Part shown: piece by piece, positions 1 through 8,960 of the stretch
How the letters are laid out: each line of letters starts with the position of its first letter
Position numbering within the stretch: the first letter of the stretch is position 1
Source: an uncultured Clostridia bacterium
GTDB taxonomy: Bacteria > Bacillota > Clostridia > TANB77 > CAG-508
Length of the DNA: 45,391 bases
Direction of reading: 5' to 3'
Assembly (NCBI GenBank): GCA_947627755.1
Contig: CANQXD010000008.1
Location: 1 to 45,391, forward strand
The notes under the pieces: generated by a model
What the model saw: the letters and a program-made list of their open reading frames with translations, nothing else
Databases searched by the model: none
Told to the model about the DNA's origin: nothing
Position numbers and translations under genes: made by a program

Positions 1-63
1 AATGATGGTCGAAAGTTAATTTCAAATGTGCTTATCTACACTAGAAGAGAATTATTAAATTAA
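1..63 (+). CDS. C-terminal end of an unidentified protein (partial)
   Basis: The window opens inside a reading frame that ends at a TAA at 61-63 and encodes about 20 residues ending in RRELLN. It is followed at once by a terminator-like hairpin, which supports a real gene end. Too little is present to name the family; it does not resemble the C-terminus of PolC, which often precedes rimP in Firmicutes. Confidence 0.45.
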   Translation, partial: NDGRKLISNVLIYTRRELLN

Positions 64-91
64 TATTCCCCAAAATATAATTGTTCTGGGG

Positions 92-113
92 AAAGGGGCA
101 CTATGCCCTTTTT
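92..113 (+). terminator. Intrinsic terminator after the first partial gene
   Basis: A short stem (GGGGCA with TGCCCT, loop CTA) is followed by a T-run at 109-113. It ends the upstream transcript before the rimP promoter. Confidence 0.65.
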
Positions 114-227
114 ATATTTAAAATTTAAAAATCTTGTTTTTTATTACAGTTTTTTGACTGTAATAGCATAAAAATAGAAAAATGCTACAAAATAAATATA
201 ATTGCAAAAAAAATTTTACAAAAACAC

Positions 228-256
228 TTGTAATTTCTTCCAAAATAGGGTATAAT
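228..256 (+). promoter_or_regulatory. Sigma-A promoter of the rimP-nusA-infB operon
   Basis: TTGTAA at 228-233 and TATAAT at 251-256 with a 17-base spacer. It lies about 75 bases upstream of the rimP start and leaves a leader that contains a hairpin. Confidence 0.75.
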
Positions 257-283
257 ATGCAAAGTAAACAAAAAGAATGACAG

Positions 284-308
284 AAGAGCGGAAACAAATT
301 CCGCTCTT
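284..308 (+). promoter_or_regulatory. Perfect 10-bp hairpin in the rimP leader
   Basis: AAGAGCGGAA (284-293) pairs perfectly with TTCCGCTCTT (299-308) around the loop ACAAA. No T-run follows, so it is not a simple terminator. It sits just upstream of the rimP ribosome binding site (AAAGGAG) and may act in mRNA stability or autogenous control; the function is inferred. Confidence 0.5.
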
Positions 309-331
309 AATTAGTGTAAAGGAGAACAATT

Positions 332-790
332 TTGGCAAGTATTGAAGAAAAAGTAGAAAATTTTATAAAAAAGCCAGTAGAAGACTTAGGCTATAAACTA
401 TACGACGTACAATATGTAAAAGAAGGAAAAGATTACTTCTTGAGAGTTTTTATAGATAAAGAAACAGGAATTGATTTAAACGATTGTGAAAAAGTAAGCA
501 ATGAAATCAACCCTCTATTAGATGAAAAAGATTTAATCAAAGAAATGTACTTTCTAGAAGTTTCTTCTCCAGGAGTAGAAAGGATTTTAAGAAAAGAAGA
601 ACATCTAAAACAAGCACAAGGAAAAGAAGTAGAAGTAAATTTATTTAAACCAATGGAAAAACAAAAGCAATATAGCGGAATTTTAGAAAAATGGGATGAA
701 AATAACATTTTTCTAAAACTAGAAAAAGAACAAATCCAAATTGAAAGAAAAAATATATCACTTATGAAATTAAAATTTCATTGGGAATAA
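332..790 (+). CDS. rimP: Ribosome maturation factor RimP
   Basis: RimP is needed for 30S subunit maturation. The 152-residue product has the family layout: an N-terminal alpha/beta domain (about 1-80, with the conserved stretch YFLEVSSPGVERIL around residues 72-85) and a C-terminal SH3-like domain. The start is TTG at 332, preceded by AAAGGAG. It is the first gene of the classical Firmicutes order rimP-nusA-ylxR-ylxQ-infB-rbfA, which makes the assignment secure. A promoter lies at 228-256. Confidence 0.95.
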   Translation: MASIEEKVENFIKKPVEDLGYKLYDVQYVKEGKDYFLRVFIDKETGIDLNDCEKVSNEINPLLDEKDLIKEMYFLEVSSPGVERILRKEEHLKQAQGKEVEVNLFKPMEKQKQYSGILEKWDENNIFLKLEKEQIQIERKNISLMKLKFHWE

Positions 791-879
791 GCAAAAAAAT
801 AAAAAAAGCCGTTGTCGTGACCTTGGCAAGGTAATGGTAAAAATTTAAACAATAATAAACTCAATAAATTAGGAAAGGA

Positions 880-2046
880 ATGATTAAAAAAATGAAGAAA
901 AAAGAAAAAAAAGGAATGGAGCCAGCAATTGATAGTACAGAACTAATCCAAGCAATGGAAGAATTGGAAAAAGAAAGTGGAATTCAAAAGGACTACTTAC
1001 TAGAATCAATTGAAACAGCACTTGTAACAGCTTATAAAAAGAACTTTGAGTGTGAAGATGAAAATGTAAAAATTACAATGGATAAAGAAACAGGTGAAAT
1101 ACATGTTTATATGCAAAAAGAAATCGTTGAAGAAGTAGAAAACGAAAAAACACAAATGTCTTTAGAAGAAGCCAAAGCAATTGACAAAAAATATAAAGTA
1201 GGAGACATTTACGAAAAAGAATTAGTACCAAAAAACTTTGGTAGAATTGCAGCAGGAACAGCAAAACAAGTAATCATTCAAAAAATAAGAGAAGCTTCTA
1301 GAGAATTTCTATATAATGAATTCAATGAAAGAAAAGGTGAAATTGTTTCTGGTATAGTACAAAAAGCAGATGGTGGAGTTGTTGTAGTAGATTTAGGAAG
1401 ACTAGAAGGAATTATGACAGTAAAAGAGCAAATTCCAAGCGAGCATTATCACGTAAACGACAAAATAAGAGCTTGTATTATAGATGTAGAAAGAGGCTTA
1501 AAAGGAAGCACACAAGTTATGATATCAAGAGCTCATAATGATTTTGTAAGAAAATTATTTGAACTTGAAATTCCAGAAATTTATGAAGGCTTAATTGAAA
1601 TAAAAAGTGTTTCAAGAGATCCAGGAAATAGATGCAAAGTAGCAGTATATTCTCAAAATCCAAATATAGATCCAGTTGGCTCTTGCGTAGGACAAAAAGG
1701 AATTCGTATTCAAAACATTATAAACGAATTAAGTGGTGAAAAAATTGATGTTATTGAATGGAATGAAGATCCAGCTATTTATATATCTTCTGCTTTACTT
1801 CCAGCACAAGTTATGGCAGTAGATATTAAAGAAGAAGAACATTTTGCACAAGTAATTGTTCCAGATGACCAATTATCTTTAGCAATAGGAAAAGCAGGAC
1901 AAAATGCTCGTTTAGCAGCAAGACTAACTTCATGGAAAATAGATATCAAGAGCGAAAGTCAATTTAGAGAAATGATACAAAAAATGCAAGCAGAAGAAGC
2001 AGAACAAGAAAAAGAAATGGACGAAATAACAGAAACTGAAGAATAA
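880..2046 (+). CDS. nusA: Transcription termination/antitermination factor NusA
   Basis: NusA binds RNA polymerase and nascent RNA to control pausing, termination and antitermination. Seen in order: the N-terminal polymerase-binding domain (ELIQAMEELEKESGI near the start), an S1 domain (GEIVSGIVQKADGGVVVVDLG), and two KH domains (GSCVGQKGIRIQNI and LAIGKAGQNARLAAR). It ends in a short acidic Glu/Asp tail with no C-terminal acidic repeats, as in other Firmicutes. The start is uncertain: ATG 880 has AGGA five bases upstream, but ATG 892 and ATG 916 are possible, and the conserved domain begins after residue 12. Second gene of the operon. Confidence 0.95.
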   Translation: MIKKMKKKEKKGMEPAIDSTELIQAMEELEKESGIQKDYLLESIETALVTAYKKNFECEDENVKITMDKETGEIHVYMQKEIVEEVENEKTQMSLEEAKAIDKKYKVGDIYEKELVPKNFGRIAAGTAKQVIIQKIREASREFLYNEFNERKGEIVSGIVQKADGGVVVVDLGRLEGIMTVKEQIPSEHYHVNDKIRACIIDVERGLKGSTQVMISRAHNDFVRKLFELEIPEIYEGLIEIKSVSRDPGNRCKVAVYSQNPNIDPVGSCVGQKGIRIQNIINELSGEKIDVIEWNEDPAIYISSALLPAQVMAVDIKEEEHFAQVIVPDDQLSLAIGKAGQNARLAARLTSWKIDIKSESQFREMIQKMQAEEAEQEKEMDEITETEE

Positions 2047-2089
2047 AGCAAAGTTCACGTAAATACAATAGAATAAAGGTGTGAGAAGT

Positions 2090-2344
2090 TTGAAAAAAAT
2101 ACCAAAACGTACTTGCATAGGATGCAACGAAACAAAAGAGAAAAAAGAGTTAATTCGTATTGTAAAAAACAAAGAAGGAGCCATTTTTGTAGATAAAACA
2201 GGTAAAGCAAATGGAAGAGGAGCATACCTTTGCGATAACCAAGAATGTTTAGAAAAAGCAATTAAAACAAAAAGATTAGAAAGAACATTTGAAATGGCAA
2301 TAGACCCAAAGATATACGAAGAATTAAAACAAGTGTTAAAGTAA
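2090..2344 (+). CDS. rnpM: YlxR/RnpM family RNA-binding protein (DUF448)
   Basis: An 84-residue protein with the family signature RTCIGCNETKEKKELIRIV and GRGAYLC. The YlxR family is encoded between nusA and infB in Firmicutes; B. subtilis YlxR is reported to bind and modulate RNase P (RnpM). The preferred start is TTG 2090 (KKIPKRTCIGC), placed well behind AAAGGTG at 2076-2082; a GTG at 2081 would overlap that site. Confidence 0.88.
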   Translation: MKKIPKRTCIGCNETKEKKELIRIVKNKEGAIFVDKTGKANGRGAYLCDNQECLEKAIKTKRLERTFEMAIDPKIYEELKQVLK

Positions 2345-2365
2345 ATATTATAAGAGGTGAAATAC

Positions 2366-2689
2366 TTGGAGAAAAATCTTAAAATATATGGCTTAATAGG
2401 ACTAGCACGAAGAGCAGGGAAAGTAAGTTTTGGAACAGAAAGTTCAAAAGAAGAAATCAAAAAAGGAAAGGCAAAATTAGTGCTAATTGCAGAAAACTGT
2501 AGTGAAAAAACACAAAAAAATATGGAAGAATTAGCAAAAATGTATCAAGTGCCAGTTCGTATAGTTGGTACCATAGAAGATTTAAGTCAAAGTATTGGGC
2601 AAGTAAATAAAGCGATTATTGTTATTAAAGAAGAAAATTTTGCAAAAGAAATATTAAAGAGAATTGATGGGGGTGAAATGATTGGGTAA
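2366..2689 (+). CDS. ylxQ: L7Ae-like ribosomal/RNA-binding protein YlxQ
   Basis: A 107-residue L7Ae/L30e/S12e-family protein ([17 protein letters not shown] at the N-terminus, [15 protein letters not shown] in the middle), expected to bind kink-turn RNA. The likely start is TTG 2366 behind AGAGGTG at 2353-2359. Its stop overlaps the infB start by 8 bases, so the two are probably translationally coupled. Confidence 0.88.
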   Translation: MEKNLKIYGLIGLARRAGKVSFGTESSKEEIKKGKAKLVLIAENCSEKTQKNMEELAKMYQVPVRIVGTIEDLSQSIGQVNKAIIVIKEENFAKEILKRIDGGEMIG

Positions 2690-5648
2690 AATCAAAATAC
2701 ATGAAATAGCAAAAGAAATAGGACTAAGCAGTAAAGAAATCATTGAAAAGGCAAAAGAACTTGGAATAGAAGCAACATCACATTTGAGTGGTGTAAATGA
2801 ACAAGAAGCATTAAAAATAAAAAATGCTTTATTAGCAAACGGAAAAAAACAAGAGAACAAAAATAAAGAAGATAAAAAGCAAGAAACCAAGAAACAAGAA
2901 AGCAAAAAGCAACAAACAAAAAAAGAACAAGGAAAAGAAGAAAAGAAAAATGAAACACCAGTCATAATTAGAAGAGAAGTGATTATAACTGATGAAGAAG
3001 AAAAAGAAAAAGAAAGAATGCAAAAACAAGCAGAACAAAAAAATAGACAAGTCGGATTTGTAGAGAGAAACAAAAATGCCGATTATAATATTGTATATCG
3101 TAACAAGCCTACTAAACCAATGACAGTAAGCGAGTTATTTGGCATAGGCAAAAAAGAAGAGCCAAAGAAAGAAGAAAAGAAACAAGAAGTTAGCTCAAAA
3201 GTAGAACAAACAGAAAAAACAGAAAAAACAGAGCCAGTAGAAAAAGTTCAAACAGTAAAACAAGAACAATCAAAAACAATAGAAGCAAACAAGCAAGATA
3301 GAAACTTTGAAAACCATAATCGTACATCTACAAATGGAAATAATTACGAAAATAGAAATTATAATCAAGGAAATTTCCAAAATCGTAATAATCAAAATAG
3401 AGGTAACTACAGCAGCAATAGAGAAAATGGTCAAAATAGAAATAACTATAACAATAAAGATAATAGAAATGGTTTCCAAAAACGTGATAATAATTTCAAA
3501 AATGGGCAAAATCGTAATAATGGTGGAAACTTTAATCGTGAAAGAAGACCATTAGACGAGCGTGGAATTGATAGAAATATCAAAGACATTATGGCTACAG
3601 ACATTGTAGAAAAAGAAAATCAAAGAGACTTCACAAGTAAAGCTATTGACAAGGCAAAATTTGAAAGAAAAGAAGAAAGAACACAAAAAGCAAACAAGAA
3701 CAAAAAGGGTTCAAGATTTAGTGAAGAATTTGATGGAGGAAAACTAAAAGACTTAAAACAAGTAGACCGCTTATCTAATATGTTTGATGACCAAGAAGGT
3801 GGAATGCTTGATTATTATGATTTAAGCACTGCAAGAGGAAAGAAAAATAAGAAAAAATCTGGAAAAGTGCAAGAAGAAAGAACGCAAAAAATCTTCCAAT
3901 TAACTGAAATCACAATTCCAGAATCTATTACTGTAAAAGATTTAGCAATGGAACTTAAGAAAACTTCAGCAGAAGTTATTAAGGTACTATTTGGCTTTGG
4001 TATAATGGCAACAATCAATAATGACTTAGACTTTGACACAGCTTTCTTAGTAGCAGAAGAATTTGGTGTAACAGCCAAAAAGAAAGAAGAAGTCAAAGAA
4101 GAAGATATTTTATTTGATGAATCAGAAGACACTGAAGAAGAATTACAAACAAGACCACCAGTTGTCGTTGTTATGGGACACGTTGACCATGGAAAAACTT
4201 CACTTTTAGATGCAATTCGTAAAACAAATGTCATTGAAGGAGAAGCAGGAGGAATTACCCAAGCAATTGGTGCTTACATGGTAAATATCAATGGAAGAGA
4301 CATTACCTTCTTAGACACACCAGGACACGAGGCATTTACAAGTATGCGTGCAAGAGGAGCACAAATTACTGATATTGCAATCTTAGTAGTTGCTGCTAAC
4401 GATGGTGTTATGCCTCAAACAGTTGAAGCAATCAACCATGCAAAAGCAGCAGGAATACCAATAATTGTAGCGGTAAATAAAATTGACTTACCAGAAGCAA
4501 ATGTTGATAAAGTAAAACAAGAGCTAATGAAATATGAATTAGTACCAGAAGAATGGGGTGGAGATACCATCTATGTTCCTATTTCTGCAAAACAACATCA
4601 AAACATAGATGAACTATTAGAAATGGTACTATTGCAAGCAGATGTACTAGAACTAAAAGCAAACCCTAAAAAACAAGCTAAAGGTGCTGTTATTGAAGCA
4701 CGCCTTGATAAAGCAAGAGGACCAATTGCATCTATCTTAGTACAAAGAGGAACCTTAGATGTAGGAGATACCATTGTAGTAGGCTCATCTATTGGTAGAA
4801 TTAGAGCAATGAAAAATGATAAAGGACAAAAAGTGAAAAAAGCCGGACCATCTACTCCAGTAGAGGTTATGGGACTAACTGAAGTTCCTGAATCAGGAGA
4901 TATTTTCTACGAAGTAAAAGATGAAAAAATGGCAAAACACTTAATTGAAAGAAGAAAACGTACTCAAAGAGAAAAATCTATTAACCAAATGGCCCCAGTT
5001 ACTTTAGATAACTTATTCAGTCAAATGGAAGAAGGAAAACTAAAACAATTAAACATCATTGTAAAAGCTGATGTACAAGGTTCTGCAGAAGCATTAAAAC
5101 AATCATTAGAAAAACTATCTGATGAAGAAGTAAAGGTAAGAGTCATTCATGCTGCAGCAGGTGCAGTTACAGAGTCTGATGTTACTTTAGCAAAAGTAGC
5201 AAATGCTATTATCATTGCCTTCAATGTTCGCCCAGTAGCAACAGCAAAACAAGTAGCAGAAAAAGAAGAAGTAGAAATCAAACAATACTCTGTTATTTAC
5301 CAAGCAATTGATGATGTAAAAGCAGCAATGAAGGGAATGTTAGACCCAGTCTTTGAAGAAAAAGTAATTGGAAATGTAGAAGTAAGACAAGTATTTAAAG
5401 TATCAAATGTAGGAACTATTGCAGGTGCTTATGTATTAGATGGAAAAATTGAAAGAAATGCAGGCGTTCGTGTCATTCGTGAAGATGTTGTTATTCATGA
5501 AGGCAAATTGGTATCTTTAAAACGTTTCAAAGATGACGTAAAAGAAGTTGCCAAAGGTTACGAATGTGGTATGCAAATTGAAGATTACAACGACTTAAAA
5601 GAAGGCGACATCATCGAAGTATATGTAATGGAAGAAGTAAAACGTTAA
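2682..5648 (+). CDS. infB: Translation initiation factor IF-2
   Basis: IF-2 is the GTPase that brings initiator tRNA to the ribosome. An N-terminal IF2_N helix domain (about 1-50) is followed by a very long charged, then Asn/Arg-rich, linker (about 60-390), a second IF2_N-like domain (about 405-455), the G domain (GHVDHGKTS near 498, [17 protein letters not shown]) and domains II-IV ending in [12 protein letters not shown]. At 988 residues it is long for a Firmicute, all from the linker. The start is TTG 2682, overlapping ylxQ, with GGGGGTG upstream. Confidence 0.97.
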   Translation: MGKIKIHEIAKEIGLSSKEIIEKAKELGIEATSHLSGVNEQEALKIKNALLANGKKQENKNKEDKKQETKKQESKKQQTKKEQGKEEKKNETPVIIRREVIITDEEEKEKERMQKQAEQKNRQVGFVERNKNADYNIVYRNKPTKPMTVSELFGIGKKEEPKKEEKKQEVSSKVEQTEKTEKTEPVEKVQTVKQEQSKTIEANKQDRNFENHNRTSTNGNNYENRNYNQGNFQNRNNQNRGNYSSNRENGQNRNNYNNKDNRNGFQKRDNNFKNGQNRNNGGNFNRERRPLDERGIDRNIKDIMATDIVEKENQRDFTSKAIDKAKFERKEERTQKANKNKKGSRFSEEFDGGKLKDLKQVDRLSNMFDDQEGGMLDYYDLSTARGKKNKKKSGKVQEERTQKIFQLTEITIPESITVKDLAMELKKTSAEVIKVLFGFGIMATINNDLDFDTAFLVAEEFGVTAKKKEEVKEEDILFDESEDTEEELQTRPPVVVVMGHVDHGKTSLLDAIRKTNVIEGEAGGITQAIGAYMVNINGRDITFLDTPGHEAFTSMRARGAQITDIAILVVAANDGVMPQTVEAINHAKAAGIPIIVAVNKIDLPEANVDKVKQELMKYELVPEEWGGDTIYVPISAKQHQNIDELLEMVLLQADVLELKANPKKQAKGAVIEARLDKARGPIASILVQRGTLDVGDTIVVGSSIGRIRAMKNDKGQKVKKAGPSTPVEVMGLTEVPESGDIFYEVKDEKMAKHLIERRKRTQREKSINQMAPVTLDNLFSQMEEGKLKQLNIIVKADVQGSAEALKQSLEKLSDEEVKVRVIHAAAGAVTESDVTLAKVANAIIIAFNVRPVATAKQVAEKEEVEIKQYSVIYQAIDDVKAAMKGMLDPVFEEKVIGNVEVRQVFKVSNVGTIAGAYVLDGKIERNAGVRVIREDVVIHEGKLVSLKRFKDDVKEVAKGYECGMQIEDYNDLKEGDIIEVYVMEEVKR

Positions 5649-5667
5649 AATAGGAGAGGTGTTAGTT

Positions 5668-5928
5668 ATGAAAAAAAATAAAATACCTAAAGGATTAGAT
5701 ATTGAAGAAATAGTAGAGCAAGAATATGAAGAATTAGACTCAAGACAAAAATTTATAGAAAGCTTAAACGTAGAAAATAATAAAAAATCTACACATAAAA
5801 GAGAACCAGCTAACCAGAAAAAAGTTAAAGCTTATATAGAAAGAAGAAAAGCAGAAGATGCAGATCATATAAGAAGAGAGAAATTACTAAAAGCTATGGA
5901 CAAACTAGAAAAACAAGAAGAAAGATAA
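5668..5928 (+). CDS. Small basic hypothetical protein between infB and rbfA
   Basis: An 86-residue, strongly charged, probably helical protein with no membrane segment or recognisable motif. ATG 5668 lies behind AGGAGAGGTG (5651-5660); a GTG at 5659 would overlap that site. Only short gaps separate it from infB and rbfA, so it is co-transcribed with ribosome biogenesis genes. Function not recognised. Confidence 0.7.
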   Translation: MKKNKIPKGLDIEEIVEQEYEELDSRQKFIESLNVENNKKSTHKREPANQKKVKAYIERRKAEDADHIRREKLLKAMDKLEKQEER

Positions 5929-5941
5929 AAGGAGGCAAATT

Positions 5942-6298
5942 ATGCCAAAAAATGAAAATAGACTAAATCGCATTAACGAGGAATTAAAAAAAGAAATCAG
6001 TCAAATCATTTCATTTGAACTTAAAAACCCTGATGCAACAGGCTTAATTAGTGTAACCAAAGTAAAAATAACGCCAGACTTAAAATATGCAAAAGTATAT
6101 GTAAGCCTATTAAATTCAAAAAATGAAGAAAAAACAATAGAAGCATTAAAAAACTCTAGTGGTTATATTCGTAGTTTAATAGCAAAAAGAATTAACTTAA
6201 GAATAACACCAGAGCTAGTCTTTGAAAAAGATGACTCTATGGAATATGGTATGAAAATAGATTCAATTTTAAAAGACTTAAAGAAAGGCGAAAAATAA
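5942..6298 (+). CDS. rbfA: Ribosome-binding factor A
   Basis: RbfA is a 30S maturation factor that acts on the 16S rRNA 5' helix. The 118-residue length and the type-II KH signature (VTKVKITPDLKYAKVYVSLL, then LRITPELVFEKDDSMEYGMKID) match the family closely. The start is ATG 5942 behind AAAGGAGG. It follows infB as in most Firmicutes. Confidence 0.95.
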   Translation: MPKNENRLNRINEELKKEISQIISFELKNPDATGLISVTKVKITPDLKYAKVYVSLLNSKNEEKTIEALKNSSGYIRSLIAKRINLRITPELVFEKDDSMEYGMKIDSILKDLKKGEK

Positions 6299-6299
6299 A

Positions 6300-6336
6300 A
6301 AATGTCTCTTTGGGGACGTTTCCTAAAGAGACATTT
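6300..6336 (+). repeat. REP-like palindrome, copy 1
   Basis: Perfect 12-bp arms AAATGTCTCTTT (6300-6311) and AAAGAGACATTT (6325-6336) enclose a core shared with a second copy at 14596-14636. The shared 15-mer TTGGGGACGTTTCCT is at 6310-6324 here. It lies between rbfA and nrnA. Confidence 0.75.
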
Positions 6337-6355
6337 AAGAAAAAAGGAGAAAAGC

Positions 6356-7306
6356 ATGACCTTAGATAATATATTAGAAGAAATAAAAAAAGCAGATAAT
6401 ATTGTTTTATTAACACATGAAAATCCAGATGGAGATGCAGTTGGAAGCAGTTTAGCAATGCTTATGGTTTTGGAAAAAATGGGCAAAAAAGTTGATCTTA
6501 TTATTCCAGAACTTCCAAGAGTATATCAATTTTTACCATCTGCTGAAAAAATAAAAAAAGAAGGAAAAAATGAACCTTATGATTTAGCAATAGCAGTAGA
6601 TACCGCAACAATTAAAATGCTAAATGGTTGGGCAAACTATTTTGAAACAGCGAAAGTAAAAATTGTAATAGACCATCATGGAACCAACACTATGTACGGA
6701 GACTACAACTATGTAAATCCAGATGCACCAGCATGCGCGCAGATTTTGATTCAAATAATAGAACATTATGGAATAGAAATAGATAAAGAAACAGGAACAT
6801 GTATTTTAACAGGAATTATTACAGATACAGGTGGTTTCCAATATCAAAGTACAACACCAGAAACCTTTGAATTTGCATCTGACTTACTAAAAAGAGGCGT
6901 AAATGTTTCTGACATATATAAAAAAGTAATGAACACAAAATCAAGAGCTAATTTTGAATTAAGAAAAAGAGCAATTGATAGAATGCAGTTTTTAGAAGAT
7001 GGCAAAATAGCCATTACATACATAACAAAAAAAGATGAAGAAGAAACCAATGCAGAAAGTGGAGACTATGAAGGAATTGTAGAAGAAGGAAGAGCAATTG
7101 AAGGAGTAGAAGTATCTATTTTTATTAGAGAAACAAGCAAAGGTTATAAAGCTTCTTTACGTTCTAATAGTTATTTAAACGTATCAGACGTATGCTTAAT
7201 GTTTGGTGGTGGAGGACACTTCCACGCTGCTGGTTGTACTATAGCACAAAGCTTAGAACAGGTTAAAGAAAAGATTATAAATCAAGTAAAATTGTACTTA
7301 AAATAA
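6356..7306 (+). CDS. nrnA: DHH/DHHA1 phosphoesterase, NrnA-type nanoRNase / pAp phosphatase
   Basis: NrnA degrades very short RNAs and dephosphorylates pAp. The 316-residue product has the DHH motifs in order: THENPDGDAVGSS, AVDTA, IDHHGTN, a D in ITDTGGFQ, and the C-terminal DHHA1 signature FGGGGHFHAAG. ATG 6356 with AAAAGGAG just upstream is preferred; the same frame is open back to 6302, but that part is only the REP-like palindrome read as protein. It is commonly next to rbfA and truB in Firmicutes, as here. Confidence 0.93.
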   Translation: MTLDNILEEIKKADNIVLLTHENPDGDAVGSSLAMLMVLEKMGKKVDLIIPELPRVYQFLPSAEKIKKEGKNEPYDLAIAVDTATIKMLNGWANYFETAKVKIVIDHHGTNTMYGDYNYVNPDAPACAQILIQIIEHYGIEIDKETGTCILTGIITDTGGFQYQSTTPETFEFASDLLKRGVNVSDIYKKVMNTKSRANFELRKRAIDRMQFLEDGKIAITYITKKDEEETNAESGDYEGIVEEGRAIEGVEVSIFIRETSKGYKASLRSNSYLNVSDVCLMFGGGGHFHAAGCTIAQSLEQVKEKIINQVKLYLK

Positions 7307-7372
7307 GCAAAGAATTACATATTTTTTATAAGTAAAAAAATTCGTAAGTAGAAAGTTAAATCTTTTAATAAG

Positions 7373-7414
7373 AAAAAAATTATATCTTTTTCTAAAGAAG
7401 GATATAATTTTTTT
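7373..7414 (+). terminator. Terminator of the rimP-nrnA operon
   Basis: Thirteen-base perfect arms (ending TTATATC at 7386 and starting GATATAA at 7401) followed by T7 at 7408-7414. AT-rich, but well formed and placed about 65 bases after nrnA. Confidence 0.6.
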
Positions 7415-7511
7415 ATTATACTCTAGGAAAGTCATAAAAATCTTGAAAGAATATGAATGAAAAAATAAAGCAAAATGAAAATTATAAAAGTATAAAATAG
7501 AGGAATAATAG

Positions 7512-8375
7512 ATGAATGGAATAATAATTATCAATAAGCCAAAAGGTTACACATCACATGATGTAGTAGCAATTGTAAAAAAGAAGTTAAATGTTCAAAA
7601 AGTAGGACATACTGGAACATTAGACCCTAACGCAACAGGAGTTTTACCACTTTTGTTAAACCAAGGAACAAAACTTTCAAAATACTTAATTGAACATGAC
7701 AAAGAATATGAAGTAACCTTAAAACTAGGAATCAAAACAGATACTTTAGATGTAGAAGGAAATATTTTAGAAGAAAGAAAAGTAGAATGGACTACAGTTA
7801 CAATGCAAAAAATAGAAGAAGTTTTAAACTCTTTTGTAGGAAAACAAAAACAATTACCACCAATATATTCTGCAATAAAAGTAAATGGAAAAAAACTATA
7901 TGAATATGCAAGAAAAGGGCAAACAGTAGATATTAAGCCTAGAGAAATTGAAATTTATAGTATGGAATTAAAAAATGTAAATCAGCAAGAAAATGAAATA
8001 GAATTTAAAGTTCATTGTTCAAAAGGAACTTATATTCGAAGTCTATGTGAAGATATAGCAAAAAAATTAGGTACAATTGGTTATATGAAAGAATTAAATA
8101 GAACAAAAGTAGGAAGATTCACATTGCAAGAAGCAATAACATTACAAGAAATTGAAAAAGAGCCAGAAAAAATAGAAGAAAAAGTAATTACAATGCAAAA
8201 ACTTTTTGAAAAACTACCAAATATTGAGTTAAAAAAGGAAGAGTTAGAAAAATTTTTAAATGGCGTGTCTATTTTAAAAAATAAAGAAGATGGAATATAT
8301 AATATATATGCAAAAAACTACATAGGATTAGGAATTGTAAAACAAAATAAATTAAAAAGAGACATTATATTATAG
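7512..8375 (+). CDS. truB: tRNA pseudouridine-55 synthase TruB
   Basis: TruB makes pseudouridine 55 in the T-loop of elongator tRNAs. The N-terminus (INKPKGYTSHDVV) and the catalytic motif GHTGTLDPNATGVLP with its Asp near residue 38 are diagnostic, as is CSKGTYIRSLCEDIA further on. At 287 residues it is normal length. ATG 7512 has GAGGAA upstream. It has probably its own promoter, as a terminator precedes it. Confidence 0.96.
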   Translation: MNGIIIINKPKGYTSHDVVAIVKKKLNVQKVGHTGTLDPNATGVLPLLLNQGTKLSKYLIEHDKEYEVTLKLGIKTDTLDVEGNILEERKVEWTTVTMQKIEEVLNSFVGKQKQLPPIYSAIKVNGKKLYEYARKGQTVDIKPREIEIYSMELKNVNQQENEIEFKVHCSKGTYIRSLCEDIAKKLGTIGYMKELNRTKVGRFTLQEAITLQEIEKEPEKIEEKVITMQKLFEKLPNIELKKEELEKFLNGVSILKNKEDGIYNIYAKNYIGLGIVKQNKLKRDIIL

Positions 8376-8531
8376 AAAAAATTATTTTAATAACACAATT
8401 TTATTTATTTTAGCATAGAATAAGAAAAAAAGCAAATACTAAAAAAAGAGAAAGAAATAGTAGAAAAGAAGAAAAAATAAGAAAAGAAGTAAAAAACAAA
8501 AAGAAAGAATAAAATTTAAAGAAAAGTAGAA
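8376..8531 (+). other. Gene-free purine-rich spacer
   Basis: Between truB and the 6S promoter. From about 8421 to 8527 the plus strand is almost entirely A and G, with several stops in every frame. I see no gene; it may be a decayed lysine/glutamate-rich coding tail. Confidence 0.5.
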
Positions 8532-8560
8532 TTGAAAAATAAATAACAGTATGCTAATAT
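8532..8560 (+). promoter_or_regulatory. Promoter of the 6S-like RNA
   Basis: TTGAAA at 8532-8537, a 17-base spacer, and TAATAT at 8555-8560 with a TG just upstream of the -10 (extended). It predicts a start near 8567. Confidence 0.7.
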
Positions 8561-8567
8561 AAAGATA

Positions 8568-8790
8568 CAAAAAGATAAGTTATTTCTTTTCCCTGCGTGG
8601 TGCGTGTAGACTGAAATTTTATTACCAACAAATAAAATAAGGGAGTCCGCCTTTGGAGGTGGCGTGTATGCTTACATTTTTATAATAGTAAGAAACCCAG
8701 GAGCCTTCAACAAGACACCCACCTGTGAAAACAGGTATAAAAATTTCTTTTCGATATACGGCTAAGGTGGGGAGAATTATTATATTTAGA
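8568..8790 (+). ncRNA. ssrS: 6S RNA (SsrS), regulator of RNA polymerase
   Basis: 6S RNA mimics an open promoter and binds sigma-A holoenzyme. The closing stem can form between TTTTCCC (about 8589-8595) and GGGGAGAA (about 8770-8777). Internal features resemble known 6S RNAs: GAGTCCGCCTTTGGAGGTGG, then GAGCCTTCAACAAGACACCC and ACCTGTGAAAACAGGT, matching the order of the conserved segments of E. coli 6S (CUCCGCGGUUGGUG, GCCUUAAAAC, GACACAUUCACCUUG). It has its own promoter and terminator. Exact ends are inferred from these. Confidence 0.8.
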
Positions 8791-8816
8791 AAAAAGGCTA
8801 TATAGCCTTTTTATTT
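8791..8816 (+). terminator. Terminator of the 6S-like RNA
   Basis: AAAAAGGCTA (8791-8800) pairs with TAGCCTTTTT (8803-8812), giving a GC core and a T-run. Confidence 0.8.
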
Positions 8817-8862
8817 TATGTTTATTTTTACTAAATAAAAAGAAAAAATCATAAGAATTCTA

Positions 8863-8891
8863 TTGAATATTTATGTACACTATGATATAAT
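8863..8891 (+). promoter_or_regulatory. Promoter of the vWA/J-domain cassette
   Basis: TTGAAT at 8863-8868 and TATAAT at 8886-8891 with a 17-base spacer, about 70 bases before the vWA gene. Confidence 0.75.
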
Positions 8892-8960
8892 ACACGCGTA
8901 ACAAAGTATTTGAAGAAGCATTTGCTTTCATATCAACCTATATTAAGGAGGATTTTCAGT

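Noticed and set aside
809..838. GC-richer stretch with ACCTT-GGC-AAGGT between rimP and nusA
   Set aside because: Only a 5-bp stem, no T-run and no second copy seen; too weak to call a regulator or repeat.
3270..3555. Overlapping open frames on both strands within infB
   Set aside because: They arise from the low-complexity Asn-rich linker of infB and have no ribosome binding sites or motifs.
8421..8527. Purine-rich tract as a coding region or triplex element
   Set aside because: Stops occur in all plus-strand frames and there is no mirror symmetry or motif; probably low-complexity spacer.
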